A program made the translations under genes and the position numbers. Under the pieces are notes generated by a model, which was not told the origin of the DNA, ran no database searches, and worked only from the letters and a program-made list of their open reading frames with translations. Positions 17,984 through 26,480 of a stretch of 64,000 nt of DNA are shown here, piece after piece. The DNA lies in contig CAMJQA010000008.1 in NCBI GenBank assembly GCA_946407895.1, forward strand, positions 1 to 64,000, read 5' to 3'. This DNA is from an uncultured Prevotellaceae bacterium (GTDB taxonomy: Bacteria; Bacteroidota; Bacteroidia; Bacteroidales; Bacteroidaceae). Position 1 is the first letter of the stretch, and every line of letters begins with the position of its first letter.

Positions 17984-18574
17984 TTGAGTACCGACAAGCA
18001 GAAACTGACCGGCATCTACGGCGGAACGTTCAACCCCATCCACAACGGGCACGTACAGCTGGGCCGGGCCTTGGTAGAGGCCGGGCTGGTGGAGGAGTTG
18101 TGGTTCCTGGTGTCGCCGCAGAACCCGTTCAAGGTGAACCAGGAGCTCCTGCCCGACGAGGAGCGTCTGCGCCTGGCCAGGCTGGCTGTCCGTGGCGACC
18201 GACGGCTGCGGGTCAGCGACTTTGAGTTCCGCCTGCCGCGCCCCTCGTATATGGTTCACACACTGGAGGCCATGCGCAGGCACTATCCGCGCCGCGAGTT
18301 CGTGCTGGTCATCGGTGCCGACAACTGGGAGCGCTTCCCCCAATGGTACCGGAGCGAGGAGATCCTGCGCCATCACCGGCTGATTATCTACCCCCGTCCG
18401 GGCTACAGGCTGGAGGGCTTGCCCCCTAATGCGACGGTGGCCCAAACGCCCCTGCTCGACATCAGCAGCACGGAAATCCGCAAACAGATTAGTACGAACC
18501 CCGACTACAAGGGGGAGGGTCTCCCCCCAGCAGTTTGGAATGAAATAAAGAAGAACCATGAGCAAAAAGATTAG
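17984..18574 (+). CDS. nadD: Nicotinate-nucleotide adenylyltransferase, TTG start
   Basis: NadD adenylates nicotinate mononucleotide in NAD synthesis. The signature GIYGGTFNPIHNGHV and the ISSTEIR motif near the C-terminus (LLDISSTEIRKQI) identify it. The start appears to be TTG at 17984, since no ATG lies between the in-frame gmk stop (17966-17968) and the catalytic motif. The C-terminus overlaps the ispF start by 17 nt. Length 196 is normal. Confidence 0.93.
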   Translation: MSTDKQKLTGIYGGTFNPIHNGHVQLGRALVEAGLVEELWFLVSPQNPFKVNQELLPDEERLRLARLAVRGDRRLRVSDFEFRLPRPSYMVHTLEAMRRHYPRREFVLVIGADNWERFPQWYRSEEILRHHRLIIYPRPGYRLEGLPPNATVAQTPLLDISSTEIRKQISTNPDYKGEGLPPAVWNEIKKNHEQKD

Positions 18575-19040
18575 AGTAGGAATGGGATTTGACGTTCACC
18601 GCCTTGTAGAGGGGCGCGAACTATGGTTGGGCGGCGTGCGCCTCGACCACACAATGGGCCTCCTGGGCCATAGCGATGCCGATGTGCTCATACACGCCAT
18701 CTGCGATGCCTTGCTTGGCGCGGCCAATATGCGCGACATCGGCTATCACTTCCCCGACACCGACCCCCGATACAGCGGCATTGACAGCAAGATTCTGCTG
18801 CGCGAGACCGTCCGCCTCATCCGCGAGGCCGGCTATGAGGTGGGTAATATCGACGCAACGGTCTGTGCCGAGCGTCCTAAGCTGAACCCGCACATTCCTG
18901 AAATGCAGCGGTGCATGGCCGGCGTGATGGGCATTCCGGCCGAGGACATCAGCATAAAGGCCACCACCACCGAACGGCTCGGATTCACCGGGCGAGGGGA
19001 GGGCATCAGCGCCTATGCCACCGTGCTGATCGAGGGCTAA
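18558..19040 (+). CDS. ispF: 2-C-methyl-D-erythritol 2,4-cyclodiphosphate synthase
   Basis: IspF makes the cyclodiphosphate of the MEP pathway from CDP-ME 2-phosphate. The 160 residues carry the zinc ligands in GMGFDVHRL (Asp, His) and the GHSDADVLIHAICDALLGA stretch, plus KATTTERLGFTGRGEGI near the end. It overlaps nadD by 17 nt, so the two are coupled. dxr of the same pathway is encoded nearby at 11993-13183 on the other strand. Confidence 0.96.
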   Translation: MSKKIRVGMGFDVHRLVEGRELWLGGVRLDHTMGLLGHSDADVLIHAICDALLGAANMRDIGYHFPDTDPRYSGIDSKILLRETVRLIREAGYEVGNIDATVCAERPKLNPHIPEMQRCMAGVMGIPAEDISIKATTTERLGFTGRGEGISAYATVLIEG

Positions 19041-19075
19041 GGGCGCTCGCGGCATCGGGCCAGTCTTCCCCGCTG

Positions 19076-19144
19076 AAAAAACAACGCCGTTGTTTTGGCA
19101 AAACATCGGTGTGGAATCGGCAAAACAACGCCGTTGTTTTTGCC
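19076..19144. repeat. Palindromic dispersed element, copy 2
   Basis: The same element as at 4512-4578 but in the opposite orientation: AAACAACGCCGTTGTTTT at both ends with CAAAACATCGGTGT between. It sits 36 nt after the ispF stop, and the end palindromes are followed by T runs, so it could stop transcription from both ispF and hisS. Confidence 0.8.
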
Positions 19145-19303
19145 TTCGCGTGCCGTACTCTATTTCTGCCTGTTGCGGAATCCTGGCGTTTGTGTCGCCC
19201 TCCGTGCCCCATTGCCTGGCGTGCACAAAAAAGCTCTAAGCTGGTGAATGCTTAGGGCTTCTTGTTGGTTCGCCTTCTATGTCTTTTGCCTTCTCCTCTG
19301 TCT

Positions 19304-20674
19304 TCAGGCATTTCCGGCCTCCTTCACCTGGGCAATCAGCTCCTGTGGAGTGAGCAGAGTCTGCTCGCCTGTGAGCATGTTCTTCAGGGTGAGGCGGCCC
19401 TGGGCCATCTCGTTCTCGCCTGCCAGGGCCACGAAGGGTATCTGCTTCTGGTTGGCATACTGCATCTGCTTCTTCATCTTCGCCGCGTCGGGGTATAGTT
19501 CGCAGCGCAGGCCGGCCTGGCGTGCCTCGGAGAGAATGGGCAGGCAATAGTCTGTCTCCTCCTCGCCGAAGTTGATGAATAGCAGCTGGGTGGCTGTGGT
19601 GACCTGGGCGGGATAGAGGTCGAGCTGCCCCAGAACGTCGTATATGCGGTCGGCGCCGAAGCTGATGCCCACGCCGCTCAGGCCGGGCAGGCCGAAGATG
19701 CCCGTCAGGTTGTCGTAGCGTCCGCCGCCTGTAATGCTGCCGATTTCGACGTCGAGGGCTTTCACCTCGAAGATGCAGCCCGTATAATAGTTCAGTCCGC
19801 GGGCCAGGGTGAGGTCCAGCTCCAGGGAGTTGTGCAGGCTGTCCAGGTGACGGATGACGTACTCCACCTCGTCGAGCCCCCTTTGCCCGGCCTCGCTCCC
19901 GGCCAGGGCCTGGCGCATCGTGGTCAGCTTCTCCTGGTTCGAGCCGCTCAGGGCGATGACGGGCTGCAGCTTGCCTATGGCCTGCTCGCTCAGCCCGTCC
20001 TGGCGCAGTTCGTCGTTCACGCCCTCGAGGCCTATCTTGTCCAGCTTGTCGATGGCTACGGTAATATCCACAATACGCTCGGCTTCGCCAATCAGCTCGG
20101 CTATGCCCTGCAGAAGCTTGCGGTTGTTGATCTTGATGCATACGCGGATGCCGAAGCGGCGGAACACGGTATCGACAATCTGCATCAGCTCCACCTCGGC
20201 CAAAAGCGAGTCGGTGCCTACCACGTCTGCGTCGCATTGGTAGAACTCGCGATAGCGTCCTTTCTGCGGACGGTCGGCGCGCCAAACGGGCTGTATCTGG
20301 TAGCGGCGGAAGGGGAGGGTCAGTTCCTCGCGATGCTGTACGACGTAGCGTGCAAAGGGAACGGTCAGGTCGTAGCGCAGCCCCTTCTCACAAAGGCGTG
20401 CGGCCAGGTGGCCGCTAGCGCCCTGGGAGAGCTCCTCGTCCGTGATGCCGCGCAGGAAGTCGCCGCTGTTGAGTACCTTGAAGAGCAGTTTGTCGCCCTC
20501 CTCGCCGTACTTGCCCATCAGGGTGCCGAGGTTCTCCATGGCGGGCGTCTCAATCTGCTGGAAGCCGTAGAGCTCATATACCTGGCGTATGGTGTTGAAG
20601 ATATAGTTGCGGCGGGCCGTCTCCTGCGGCCCGAAGTCGCGTGTCCCCTTGGGGATGCTGGGTTTCTGTGCCAT
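19304..20674 (-). CDS. hisS: Histidine-tRNA ligase
   Basis: HisRS charges tRNA-His. The 456-residue class II enzyme shows motif 1 around [10 protein letters not shown], the conserved KGTRDFGP at the N-terminus, motif 2 [22 protein letters not shown], the histidine-specific [14 protein letters not shown] and GGGRYDNL, and a C-terminal anticodon-binding domain from about residue 355. The start at 20674 is 31 nt from a good promoter. The 263 nt after its stop hold the palindromic element and nothing else I can identify. Confidence 0.96.
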   Translation of the reverse strand: MAQKPSIPKGTRDFGPQETARRNYIFNTIRQVYELYGFQQIETPAMENLGTLMGKYGEEGDKLLFKVLNSGDFLRGITDEELSQGASGHLAARLCEKGLRYDLTVPFARYVVQHREELTLPFRRYQIQPVWRADRPQKGRYREFYQCDADVVGTDSLLAEVELMQIVDTVFRRFGIRVCIKINNRKLLQGIAELIGEAERIVDITVAIDKLDKIGLEGVNDELRQDGLSEQAIGKLQPVIALSGSNQEKLTTMRQALAGSEAGQRGLDEVEYVIRHLDSLHNSLELDLTLARGLNYYTGCIFEVKALDVEIGSITGGGRYDNLTGIFGLPGLSGVGISFGADRIYDVLGQLDLYPAQVTTATQLLFINFGEEETDYCLPILSEARQAGLRCELYPDAAKMKKQMQYANQKQIPFVALAGENEMAQGRLTLKNMLTGEQTLLTPQELIAQVKEAGNA

Positions 20675-20704
20675 CTTTCTTACCTTTTATTATTATTTTG
20701 GCCG

Positions 20705-20736
20705 CGAAGGTACAAAGAAGTGGGCGATAAGCAAAA
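20705..20736 (-). promoter_or_regulatory. Promoter of hisS
   Basis: On the minus strand TTTTG (20736-20732), 19 nt, then TACCTTCG (20712-20705), the Bacteroidetes -33/-7 pattern. The rest of the 213-nt gap up to the next gene holds only a short palindrome (CCGGCATGCCGG, 20802-20813). Confidence 0.75.
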
Positions 20737-20887
20737 TAAATCAGAATTTAATTTCGCTTATTGGGGCGAGAGTATCTTTAGTACCTCGGTTTTCCCGTCT
20801 CCCGGCATGCCGGAGGAAGTCGCCTGGCCGTTTCTGCCGGGCCCCTCAGGCTTCGTGCGGCAGATGTCCGGCTCGGACGCCCCGCCG

Positions 20888-22111
20888 CTACTTCACCAGC
20901 CAGCGGGTGAGGGTGGTGGCGGGAGTCTGGACGACGAGCTTGAACTTGCGGGCTTCGGGCCAGGGGGTGAGGTCTATCTGGAAGCTACCCTGCCGGGCGG
21001 GCACCTCTCCGGCCTGCTTCCACAGGTCGTGTCCGCCGGTCGCGAAGTCGTTTGTAGGCGAAATCCATACCTTGGCGGGTCCGCTGTTGCCCTGGGCGTC
21101 CCAGGTGAGGCGCAGCTGTTTGTCGTACGTCTGGGCCTGTAGGTTGTAGATGTCCGTAGGGCCGATGAAGGGAATGCCGTCGCGTTCGAATTCCACGTCG
21201 CGCGACACCTGGAAGTCCATCCAGCGGCAAATGGTGGGATTGATATCTACGTGCGAGAGGGTGGGGCGATGGAACTGGCGGTTTACGCGCTTCTGGTTCG
21301 TAATCATCCAGATGGTGCGCTCATCCCGCGTCTGCCCGCCGTGCCCCTTTCCGGTAACGGTCCGTCCGTGGTCGGTGGTTATGATGACGAGCCATTCCTC
21401 GTCGTTCTCCTTCTCGCGGCGGCAGATGGCCTGCCATACAGGCGCCAGCTGCTGGTCAACCGTCCTGACGGCTTCGTCGGAGACCGTGCCGTGTCCGTGG
21501 GCGTGAAAGGCATCGTCGGTGTACCAGAGGTAGATCCAGTTGAGGTCGGGCGCCTTCTCGCCGATGCACTTGGCGGCTTCCTGGCAGACGCGTCCGTCAA
21601 TCTTCTGTATGTGCAGGTCGCCCGGCTCGTCGGGATAGTTCTGCTTGTCGTGGTCGTAGCCGTCGAAGGCGTAGTCAACCTTCAGGTTGCGTGTCTCTTT
21701 CCGCCCCTCGCCCAGCAGGATGGTGCGGTTGTCGGTCCAGCTGGAGTAGATGGCTGTCGTAACGGGGCGCTGCTGGTCCTTGGCTATGCGGAACAGGGTG
21801 GGGTAGTTGTAGTTGGCCTCGATGTTCCCGTTTCCGCGCACGTTGTGCTTGTTCATCCAGGTGCCTGTGAGGATGTTCGTATAGCCGATGGCCGAGATGG
21901 TAGCCGTTTCGCTGTAGGCGCCCACCTCTCCGCCGCAATAGGCGCGGCCGTAGTGTCCGTGCCTGGCTATGTCCATCAGGGTGGGAGGCTGCAGGCGCTC
22001 TATCGTCTGGGCCGGGATGCCGTCGATAATGACAAAGACGGCCTTGCGCGTCTTGGCGCCGAGGCTCATTATTGAGCTCAGCAGGACTGCCAGTAAAATG
22101 CTTCTTTTCAT
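20888..22111 (-). CDS. Exported alkaline phosphatase-superfamily phosphodiesterase/phosphatase
   Basis: A 407-residue protein with a signal peptide (about residues 1-19, ending SLGA). Alkaline phosphatase-fold landmarks are VFVIIDGIP (first metal Asp), a YSETATISAIGYTNILTG stretch bearing the likely Thr nucleophile, DDAFHAHGHG and TTDHGRTVTGKGHGG (metal His and Asp). It resembles nucleotide pyrophosphatase/phosphodiesterases of Bacteroidetes. After about residue 300 comes a short beta domain (LRLTWDAQG). It is one of four phosphoester-acting exported proteins encoded in a row on this strand; substrate unknown. Confidence 0.85.
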   Translation of the reverse strand: MKRSILLAVLLSSIMSLGAKTRKAVFVIIDGIPAQTIERLQPPTLMDIARHGHYGRAYCGGEVGAYSETATISAIGYTNILTGTWMNKHNVRGNGNIEANYNYPTLFRIAKDQQRPVTTAIYSSWTDNRTILLGEGRKETRNLKVDYAFDGYDHDKQNYPDEPGDLHIQKIDGRVCQEAAKCIGEKAPDLNWIYLWYTDDAFHAHGHGTVSDEAVRTVDQQLAPVWQAICRREKENDEEWLVIITTDHGRTVTGKGHGGQTRDERTIWMITNQKRVNRQFHRPTLSHVDINPTICRWMDFQVSRDVEFERDGIPFIGPTDIYNLQAQTYDKQLRLTWDAQGNSGPAKVWISPTNDFATGGHDLWKQAGEVPARQGSFQIDLTPWPEARKFKLVVQTPATTLTRWLVK

Positions 22112-22162
22112 CTTTTCTATGGGTTAAGGATTTTGTATCAAGGCGGGCCGGAATATTGCCAG

Positions 22163-22227
22163 ACCCGGGTCCCGCAATTACTACACCCGGGTTCCGCAAT
22201 TGTAAGACCCGGGTCTGGCAAAAAATG
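22163..22227. repeat. Three 22-bp tandem units (ACCCGGGT element), copy 1
   Basis: Sixty-five base pairs of three units starting ACCCGGGT at exact 22-bp steps (22163, 22185, 22207), ending CTGGCAAAAAATG. The outer arms also form a perfect 13-bp inverted repeat (GCCAGACCCGGGT at 22158-22170 with 22207-22219). A second 65-bp copy lies at 45304-45368. Confidence 0.85.
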
Positions 22228-22240
22228 ACGCTCGGGGAAG

Positions 22241-23326
22241 TTACTTCACGAAGAACAGCTTTTCGCCTATCTCCCAACCCTCGGGCTGGTAGTCGATGCC
22301 CAGGTAGGCGGCAAGGGAGGCAGCTACCTGCTTGTTGTAGAAGGGGCCGTTGTTCTCCATCTCGCCCAGGGCGGGGATGTCCTTGCCTATGGCCATCAGC
22401 CACGTCTCGTTGGCCCGCTTGATGCTGGGGCCGTGGTCGCACCACTCAGCACCAAGGCCGCGTCCGTGGTCGCAGGTGATGATGATGGTCGTATTGTCGC
22501 GGTAGAACGGGTCGCTCTGCACCTGCTCCCAGATGAGGCGGAAGTAGTCGTCTATGTTGTGGATGGCGCTCAGGTAGTAGTCGTAGCGCCCGTTGTGAGC
22601 GTGCAGGTCGGTATCGCCGAACTGGATGAAGACGAACTTGGGGTGCAGGGTGCGCATCTGCTCGCTGGCGTACTGGTAGGCCCAGAGGTCGAGCTGGGCG
22701 TTGCCCTGGAAGTCGAAGAGCTTGCGCTTCATCTCATCGAGCATCAGTTCCTTCTCGGTAGGCTTGGGCGAGTTGCTGAACATGTCGCGTCCGGCTATTA
22801 CGGGCAGGTTGTTGCGCGCCTGGCCCACTATCTGTCGCTGGGTGCCCCAACGTGCAAAGACGCGCACGCTACCCTTGTACTTCTTGCTCTCGTTGGCTAC
22901 CTCCAGGATGTTGATGTTCGGGTTGTCGCCTGCGCCGTTACCCCGTATGCGTTCGTCGTCGGGATGACCGGTCAGCGTCTCGGAGTAGCCGGGATAGGAG
23001 ATGCTGTATTTGTTGGCCACCTGCATGATGCTTCCCTTCGTGCGGTTGCCTATCATCAGGCCGTTTTCCCTGATGAAGCTCCAGGTAAAGGGCATTAGCG
23101 TAGAGCGGCGCTGCTCCACATTATCTATGTTGCAGAAGGCTTTGATGGAACTTGTGTTGCGGGTGAAATCCTTGTTGGCAGCCAGTTCGGCATCCGTTCC
23201 GGTGTAGAGTTCCTGCCAGCGCAGTCCGTCTATCATTATCAGGATAACGCGGCGGTCCTTGTCGGACTTGGCCATAGCACAGCCGCAGAGAAGCAGCAGC
23301 AGGAATGTAGCAAAATACTTTTTCAT
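22241..23326 (-). CDS. Exported alkaline phosphatase-superfamily protein
   Basis: A 361-residue hydrolase with signal sequence MKKYFATFLLLLLCGCAMA, possibly a lipoprotein (Cys in LCGC). Metal-site motifs are LIMIDGLRWQELYTG, the nucleophile region SYPGYSETLTGHPDD, DTDLHAHNGRYDYY and TCDHGRG. The frame opens 11 codons earlier, but that part runs through an intergenic repeat, so the ATG at 23326 is preferred. It is related in fold, not closely in sequence, to the next gene downstream and separated from it by the ACCCGGGT element. Phosphatase or phosphodiesterase activity is expected; substrate unknown. Confidence 0.85.
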   Translation of the reverse strand: MKKYFATFLLLLLCGCAMAKSDKDRRVILIMIDGLRWQELYTGTDAELAANKDFTRNTSSIKAFCNIDNVEQRRSTLMPFTWSFIRENGLMIGNRTKGSIMQVANKYSISYPGYSETLTGHPDDERIRGNGAGDNPNINILEVANESKKYKGSVRVFARWGTQRQIVGQARNNLPVIAGRDMFSNSPKPTEKELMLDEMKRKLFDFQGNAQLDLWAYQYASEQMRTLHPKFVFIQFGDTDLHAHNGRYDYYLSAIHNIDDYFRLIWEQVQSDPFYRDNTTIIITCDHGRGLGAEWCDHGPSIKRANETWLMAIGKDIPALGEMENNGPFYNKQVAASLAAYLGIDYQPEGWEIGEKLFFVK

Positions 23327-23342
23327 AAGGTTTGTATAGGTT

Positions 23343-23438
23343 AAAGGTTTAAAGTTCAAAGTTCAAGAGGTTCAAAAGGTTCAAGGGGTTCAAGAGGTTC
23401 AAGGTTCAAGAGGTTCAAAAGGTTAAAGGTTTAAAGTT
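23343..23438. repeat. 9-bp tandem array of AGGTTCAAR
   Basis: About ten degenerate copies of AGGTTCAAG/A at roughly 9-bp steps in a 203-nt intergenic gap. Shorter pieces of the same sequence occur at 3934-3965, 7861-7899, 11884-11922, 46909-46934 and 48640-48667. The remaining part of the gap up to 23529 shows nothing further. Confidence 0.8.
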
Positions 23439-23529
23439 CTTCGACAAGCGAAGCGTAGGCCAAAGGCCGTTCGATTACTTCGACAAACCAAGCGGCAGAG
23501 CCGAGCGCAGAGCATCCTTTCATAGGCTT

Positions 23530-24282
23530 TCACTTCAACAGCTGAATCGTGGCGTGCAGGGGACAATGGTCCGAAGCCTGCTCGGTTCCTACCCTCGATG
23601 AGGCTTCGCCTACGCGATGGGCCTGAGAACGATAGACGGCTACGTAGTCGATGCAGACGTTGGGCGCATCGGAGGGGAACGTCGGTTCCTTTGTATTGCT
23701 GAGCACGCGGAAGTGGCGGGTCAGCTCGTCGTAGAAGGGCGAGCCGGGTTCGTCGTTCAGGTCGCCCATCAGGAAGAAGGGCTTTCCCCAGCGGCTGGCT
23801 TCCTGCGCGATGATGGAGACGGAGGCCAGACGGTCTTCGTCGGTGAGCGAAAGGTGGGTGCAGGCCACTACATAGTCGCGGAACTCAGCTACGAGCAGCA
23901 TGCGGCTCTCCTCGCGTCCGGGCAGCGGTATGCGGCGGATGCTCAGGGGCTTCTTCTTGCTGAGTATGCCGATGCCATACTTGCCGCCCTGGAAGTCTAT
24001 GGCCGGGGCGTAGGTGTCCTTCATGCCCACCACCTTTCCTATCTCGCGCAGGCCGTAGCGTCCGTCGGTTCGCTTCGTTACGCTGTCCACTTCCTGTACG
24101 GCCACCACCTGGGCTCCGGCCTCCTTCAGTATGCGTCCGATGCGCTCAAAGTCGAGGCGCCCGTCCATGCCCTGGCCGTGCTGGATGTTGTAGGTAGAGA
24201 GGTTTATCGTCTTAGGCTTCTTTGCCATAGCTGCCGGGCACGATAGCAGGGCGCAGAGCAGCAGAATGAAATACTTTCTCAT
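23530..24282 (-). CDS. Exported endonuclease/exonuclease/phosphatase-family protein
   Basis: A 250-residue protein with signal peptide (residues 1-20, ending AMA) and the EEP fold: LSTYNIQHGQG, VQEVDSVTKR (metal Glu), ACTHLSL, GDLNDEPGSPFY (catalytic Asp and Asn) and SDHCPLHATI (catalytic Asp-His pair). Such secreted proteins hydrolyse phosphodiesters in nucleic acid or lipid head groups. It lies between the alkaline phosphatase pair and a calcineurin-like phosphoesterase, all on one strand, but has its own promoter. Confidence 0.88.
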   Translation of the reverse strand: MRKYFILLLCALLSCPAAMAKKPKTINLSTYNIQHGQGMDGRLDFERIGRILKEAGAQVVAVQEVDSVTKRTDGRYGLREIGKVVGMKDTYAPAIDFQGGKYGIGILSKKKPLSIRRIPLPGREESRMLLVAEFRDYVVACTHLSLTDEDRLASVSIIAQEASRWGKPFFLMGDLNDEPGSPFYDELTRHFRVLSNTKEPTFPSDAPNVCIDYVAVYRSQAHRVGEASSRVGTEQASDHCPLHATIQLLK

Positions 24283-24310
24283 TTGTGTTTAAATGCTTGT
24301 TTATTCTCCG

Positions 24311-24342
24311 CGAAGTTACAACTTTCCTGTCAATTCACAAAA
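24311..24342 (-). promoter_or_regulatory. Promoter of the EEP gene
   Basis: Minus strand TTTTG (24342-24338), 19 nt, TAACTTCG (24318-24311), about 30 nt before the ATG at 24282. Confidence 0.75.
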
Positions 24343-24346
24343 GAAA

Positions 24347-24372
24347 CTCCCCTTTTTGTGCGAAAAGGGGAG
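24347..24372 (-). terminator. Terminator of the calcineurin-like phosphoesterase gene
   Basis: A perfect 10-bp stem, CTCCCCTTTT / AAAAGGGGAG with a 6-nt loop, starts six bases after the stop at 24379 and is followed on the minus strand by TTTCTTTTG. It abuts the next promoter. Confidence 0.8.
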
Positions 24373-24378
24373 AAATAT

Positions 24379-26370
24379 TCACTTAACCAGGATCTTTTTG
24401 CCGTTCTTTATATAGATGCCGTGCCGGGGATGCCCCACATTCTGGCCCAGCAGGTTGTAGGTGCCTTCGTCCGTTGAATGCCTGGTCTCGGGGGCCTGAA
24501 GGGCAGTCAGTCCGGTTGCCGTCTCGAAGAGGCCGGCCACCTCCTGTGCCGTGAATGCATCGCGATAGAGGCGCAGGGTGGCTATCTGTCCGCGGAAAGC
24601 GGCCTCAGCAGCGCCGTCTGCTCCCCGCAGGTCGCATCCCACGAAGCATCTCCTGAAGGACGAATCGGGAGCCTTCAGCTCGCCCGGGCAGTTGGCTTGG
24701 GCCGCCAGAACGCCGTCCACGTAGAGGCAGGCCTTGCCGCCCTCGCGGTTCCAGGTGCCTACCAGGTGAGTCCATTTGTCCTTGACCACCAGGTCGGCAC
24801 ACTTCAGGTTGACGTACTTGCCGCCTATGTGCGGTTGGAAGAGCCACTTGCCGTCGCTGCCCACCACCATGCCGAAGCCGCCGGTCTGCTGGTAGCCCAG
24901 GATGCTGCACCAGCTGGCGGGACGTTCCTCTCCGCTCCAGGAGGGGCGGACGTAGCACTCCAGGCTGAAACCGTCCGTAATCTGGTTCCATATCTTGTCC
25001 TGCATGTCGAAGTAGTGATACCTGTCGGGCACGGCACCCCACTCGCTGCGTGTGCCGTCATAGACGTACCGGCCCACCTCTTCGTCGAAGACTGCTGCCG
25101 GGAATCCGGCCTTGCTGATGCGGTTCACCATAGGGGAAATGTCGGTTGCGGCTCCGCTCTTGGCAAAAGTGATGTCGAGCAGGTCGGCCTGTGGGCGTAC
25201 TTCCTGCGCGGCATAGGAGAACTCCATGTCCATGCGCTTTCCGCCCGCTCCGATGCGGAAGCTCTTTATCTCCCGGCTCTTCAGCTTGACGGCAATTACG
25301 TCGCAGCAGAGCGTCGTCTTATAGTCGAAGTCGGCATGCTTCTGTCCGTAGAGCAGGTTGGAGGCTCCTACAGGCCCCAGGCCCTGGGTGATGTAGTAGT
25401 TTACGCCGTGATCCTTCACCTGCAGGTTGGCGTGCGAGTCGCCGCAGAACAGGCCGGCCAGCATGCCCTGGGCCTCTGTGAAGTCCCATTCTACGCCCTG
25501 CTCGGCACCCTTCTTGCGCTCGGCAAAGTCCTGCAGCACATGCTGGAGTATCTCGCAGGTGGGGCGGACTATGTTCTCAACGCTGGTCCATCTGCCTATC
25601 CAGTGGGGCATATAGTGGGAGAACAGCAGCAGGTTCATGTCGGGCCTGGTCTCTCCCAGCAGGCCGATGAGCCATTCCATCTGCTCTTTGCCATAGGTGT
25701 AGTACTCGCCTATGGTCTCGGTGCCCTGGCTGTTCAGTATGATGATGCGTACGTGCTTCTCGGGTATGTCATAGTAGCCATAGACTTTCCCTTCCACGAT
25801 ATGGTAATTCTCCTTGTATCGTCCTGTCCAGGGCAGCTGGAACATGTCGTGCAGGTACTGGCTCGTCAGGTGTCGTCCCTCGCCGCCGTCCCAGTCGTGG
25901 TTGCCAGCCACGTACAGGAACAGCCCCTTGTAGCGCATCATCTGCTGCTGCGTCAAGTTCAGAATCTGGTCGCTGTAGCTGGCACTTGAGTGCGGGCTGC
26001 CCAGGTTCAGGCCTATGTCGCCCAGGTTGGCCATGAAGTCATAGTGGAATATCTTGTCCGTCTCTACCATCCATCCGATATGTCGCCAGGTATCCTTGTC
26101 CTGTGTATGCACATCGGTCAGGATGGGGAAGAGCAGCGTTTCCTCGTCCCCCCGCCATTCCTCGTATCGCTTGAAGGTCTCTTCGGCCTGTTCGAGTACG
26201 AAGGATGGAATCTCGTCCTGCGTAGTACCGGGTGTGGATATTCCTGTGGCCGTGTTGCTGTGTAGCGGCCCCTCGGCCATCTCGGCTCCCAGCATGCTGG
26301 CGGGTTTGCCTATGACGGCAGCTCCCAGCAGGCGGGCCGCGTTGCCTAAAAACTCTCTTCTGTTCTGCAT
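24379..26370 (-). CDS. Exported calcineurin-like phosphoesterase with LamG domain and C-terminal sorting-type tail
   Basis: A 663-residue protein. The N-terminus RREFLGNAARLLGAAVIG resembles a twin-arginine signal. A metallophosphoesterase domain follows: TDVHTQD (Asp86, His88), NLGDIG, AGNHDWDGG, LLFSHYMP and CGDSHA. From about residue 440 a LamG/concanavalin-like domain (FSLECYVRPSW, GSDGKWLFQPH, CLYVDGVLAA) closely parallels that of the upstream 1712-residue protein. The end, YNLLGQNV then GIYIKNGKKILVK, is the tail also seen on four other proteins here. A tail of this type usually marks surface export in Bacteroidetes, which sits oddly with a Tat-like signal, though Tat followed by an outer-membrane step is possible. 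Confidence 0.85.
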   Translation of the reverse strand: MQNRREFLGNAARLLGAAVIGKPASMLGAEMAEGPLHSNTATGISTPGTTQDEIPSFVLEQAEETFKRYEEWRGDEETLLFPILTDVHTQDKDTWRHIGWMVETDKIFHYDFMANLGDIGLNLGSPHSSASYSDQILNLTQQQMMRYKGLFLYVAGNHDWDGGEGRHLTSQYLHDMFQLPWTGRYKENYHIVEGKVYGYYDIPEKHVRIIILNSQGTETIGEYYTYGKEQMEWLIGLLGETRPDMNLLLFSHYMPHWIGRWTSVENIVRPTCEILQHVLQDFAERKKGAEQGVEWDFTEAQGMLAGLFCGDSHANLQVKDHGVNYYITQGLGPVGASNLLYGQKHADFDYKTTLCCDVIAVKLKSREIKSFRIGAGGKRMDMEFSYAAQEVRPQADLLDITFAKSGAATDISPMVNRISKAGFPAAVFDEEVGRYVYDGTRSEWGAVPDRYHYFDMQDKIWNQITDGFSLECYVRPSWSGEERPASWCSILGYQQTGGFGMVVGSDGKWLFQPHIGGKYVNLKCADLVVKDKWTHLVGTWNREGGKACLYVDGVLAAQANCPGELKAPDSSFRRCFVGCDLRGADGAAEAAFRGQIATLRLYRDAFTAQEVAGLFETATGLTALQAPETRHSTDEGTYNLLGQNVGHPRHGIYIKNGKKILVK

Positions 26371-26400
26371 GCTATCTTTGTGTCTTTTGTGCTTATTGAA

Positions 26401-26443
26401 GGAATCTCACCCTTCGCCCGTGTGTGGTGAAGGATGAGATTCC
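26401..26443. terminator. Hairpin between the 1712-residue gene and the phosphoesterase gene
   Basis: GGAATCTCAcCCTTC with its complement GAAGGaTGAGATTCC, 13-nt loop. It lies 38 nt beyond the stop of the large gene and 30 nt before the next start. There is no T-run on the minus strand, so partial termination or mRNA stabilisation is as likely as full stop. Confidence 0.55.
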
Positions 26444-26480
26444 ACTTGGTTATTGCCTGCAGCAGGATACTGCTTGGCGT

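Noticed and set aside
22158-22219. ACCCGGGT stem as the terminator of the upstream phosphatase gene
   Set aside because: On the minus strand no T-run follows the stem; the A/T run is on the wrong side, so I list it as a repeat only.
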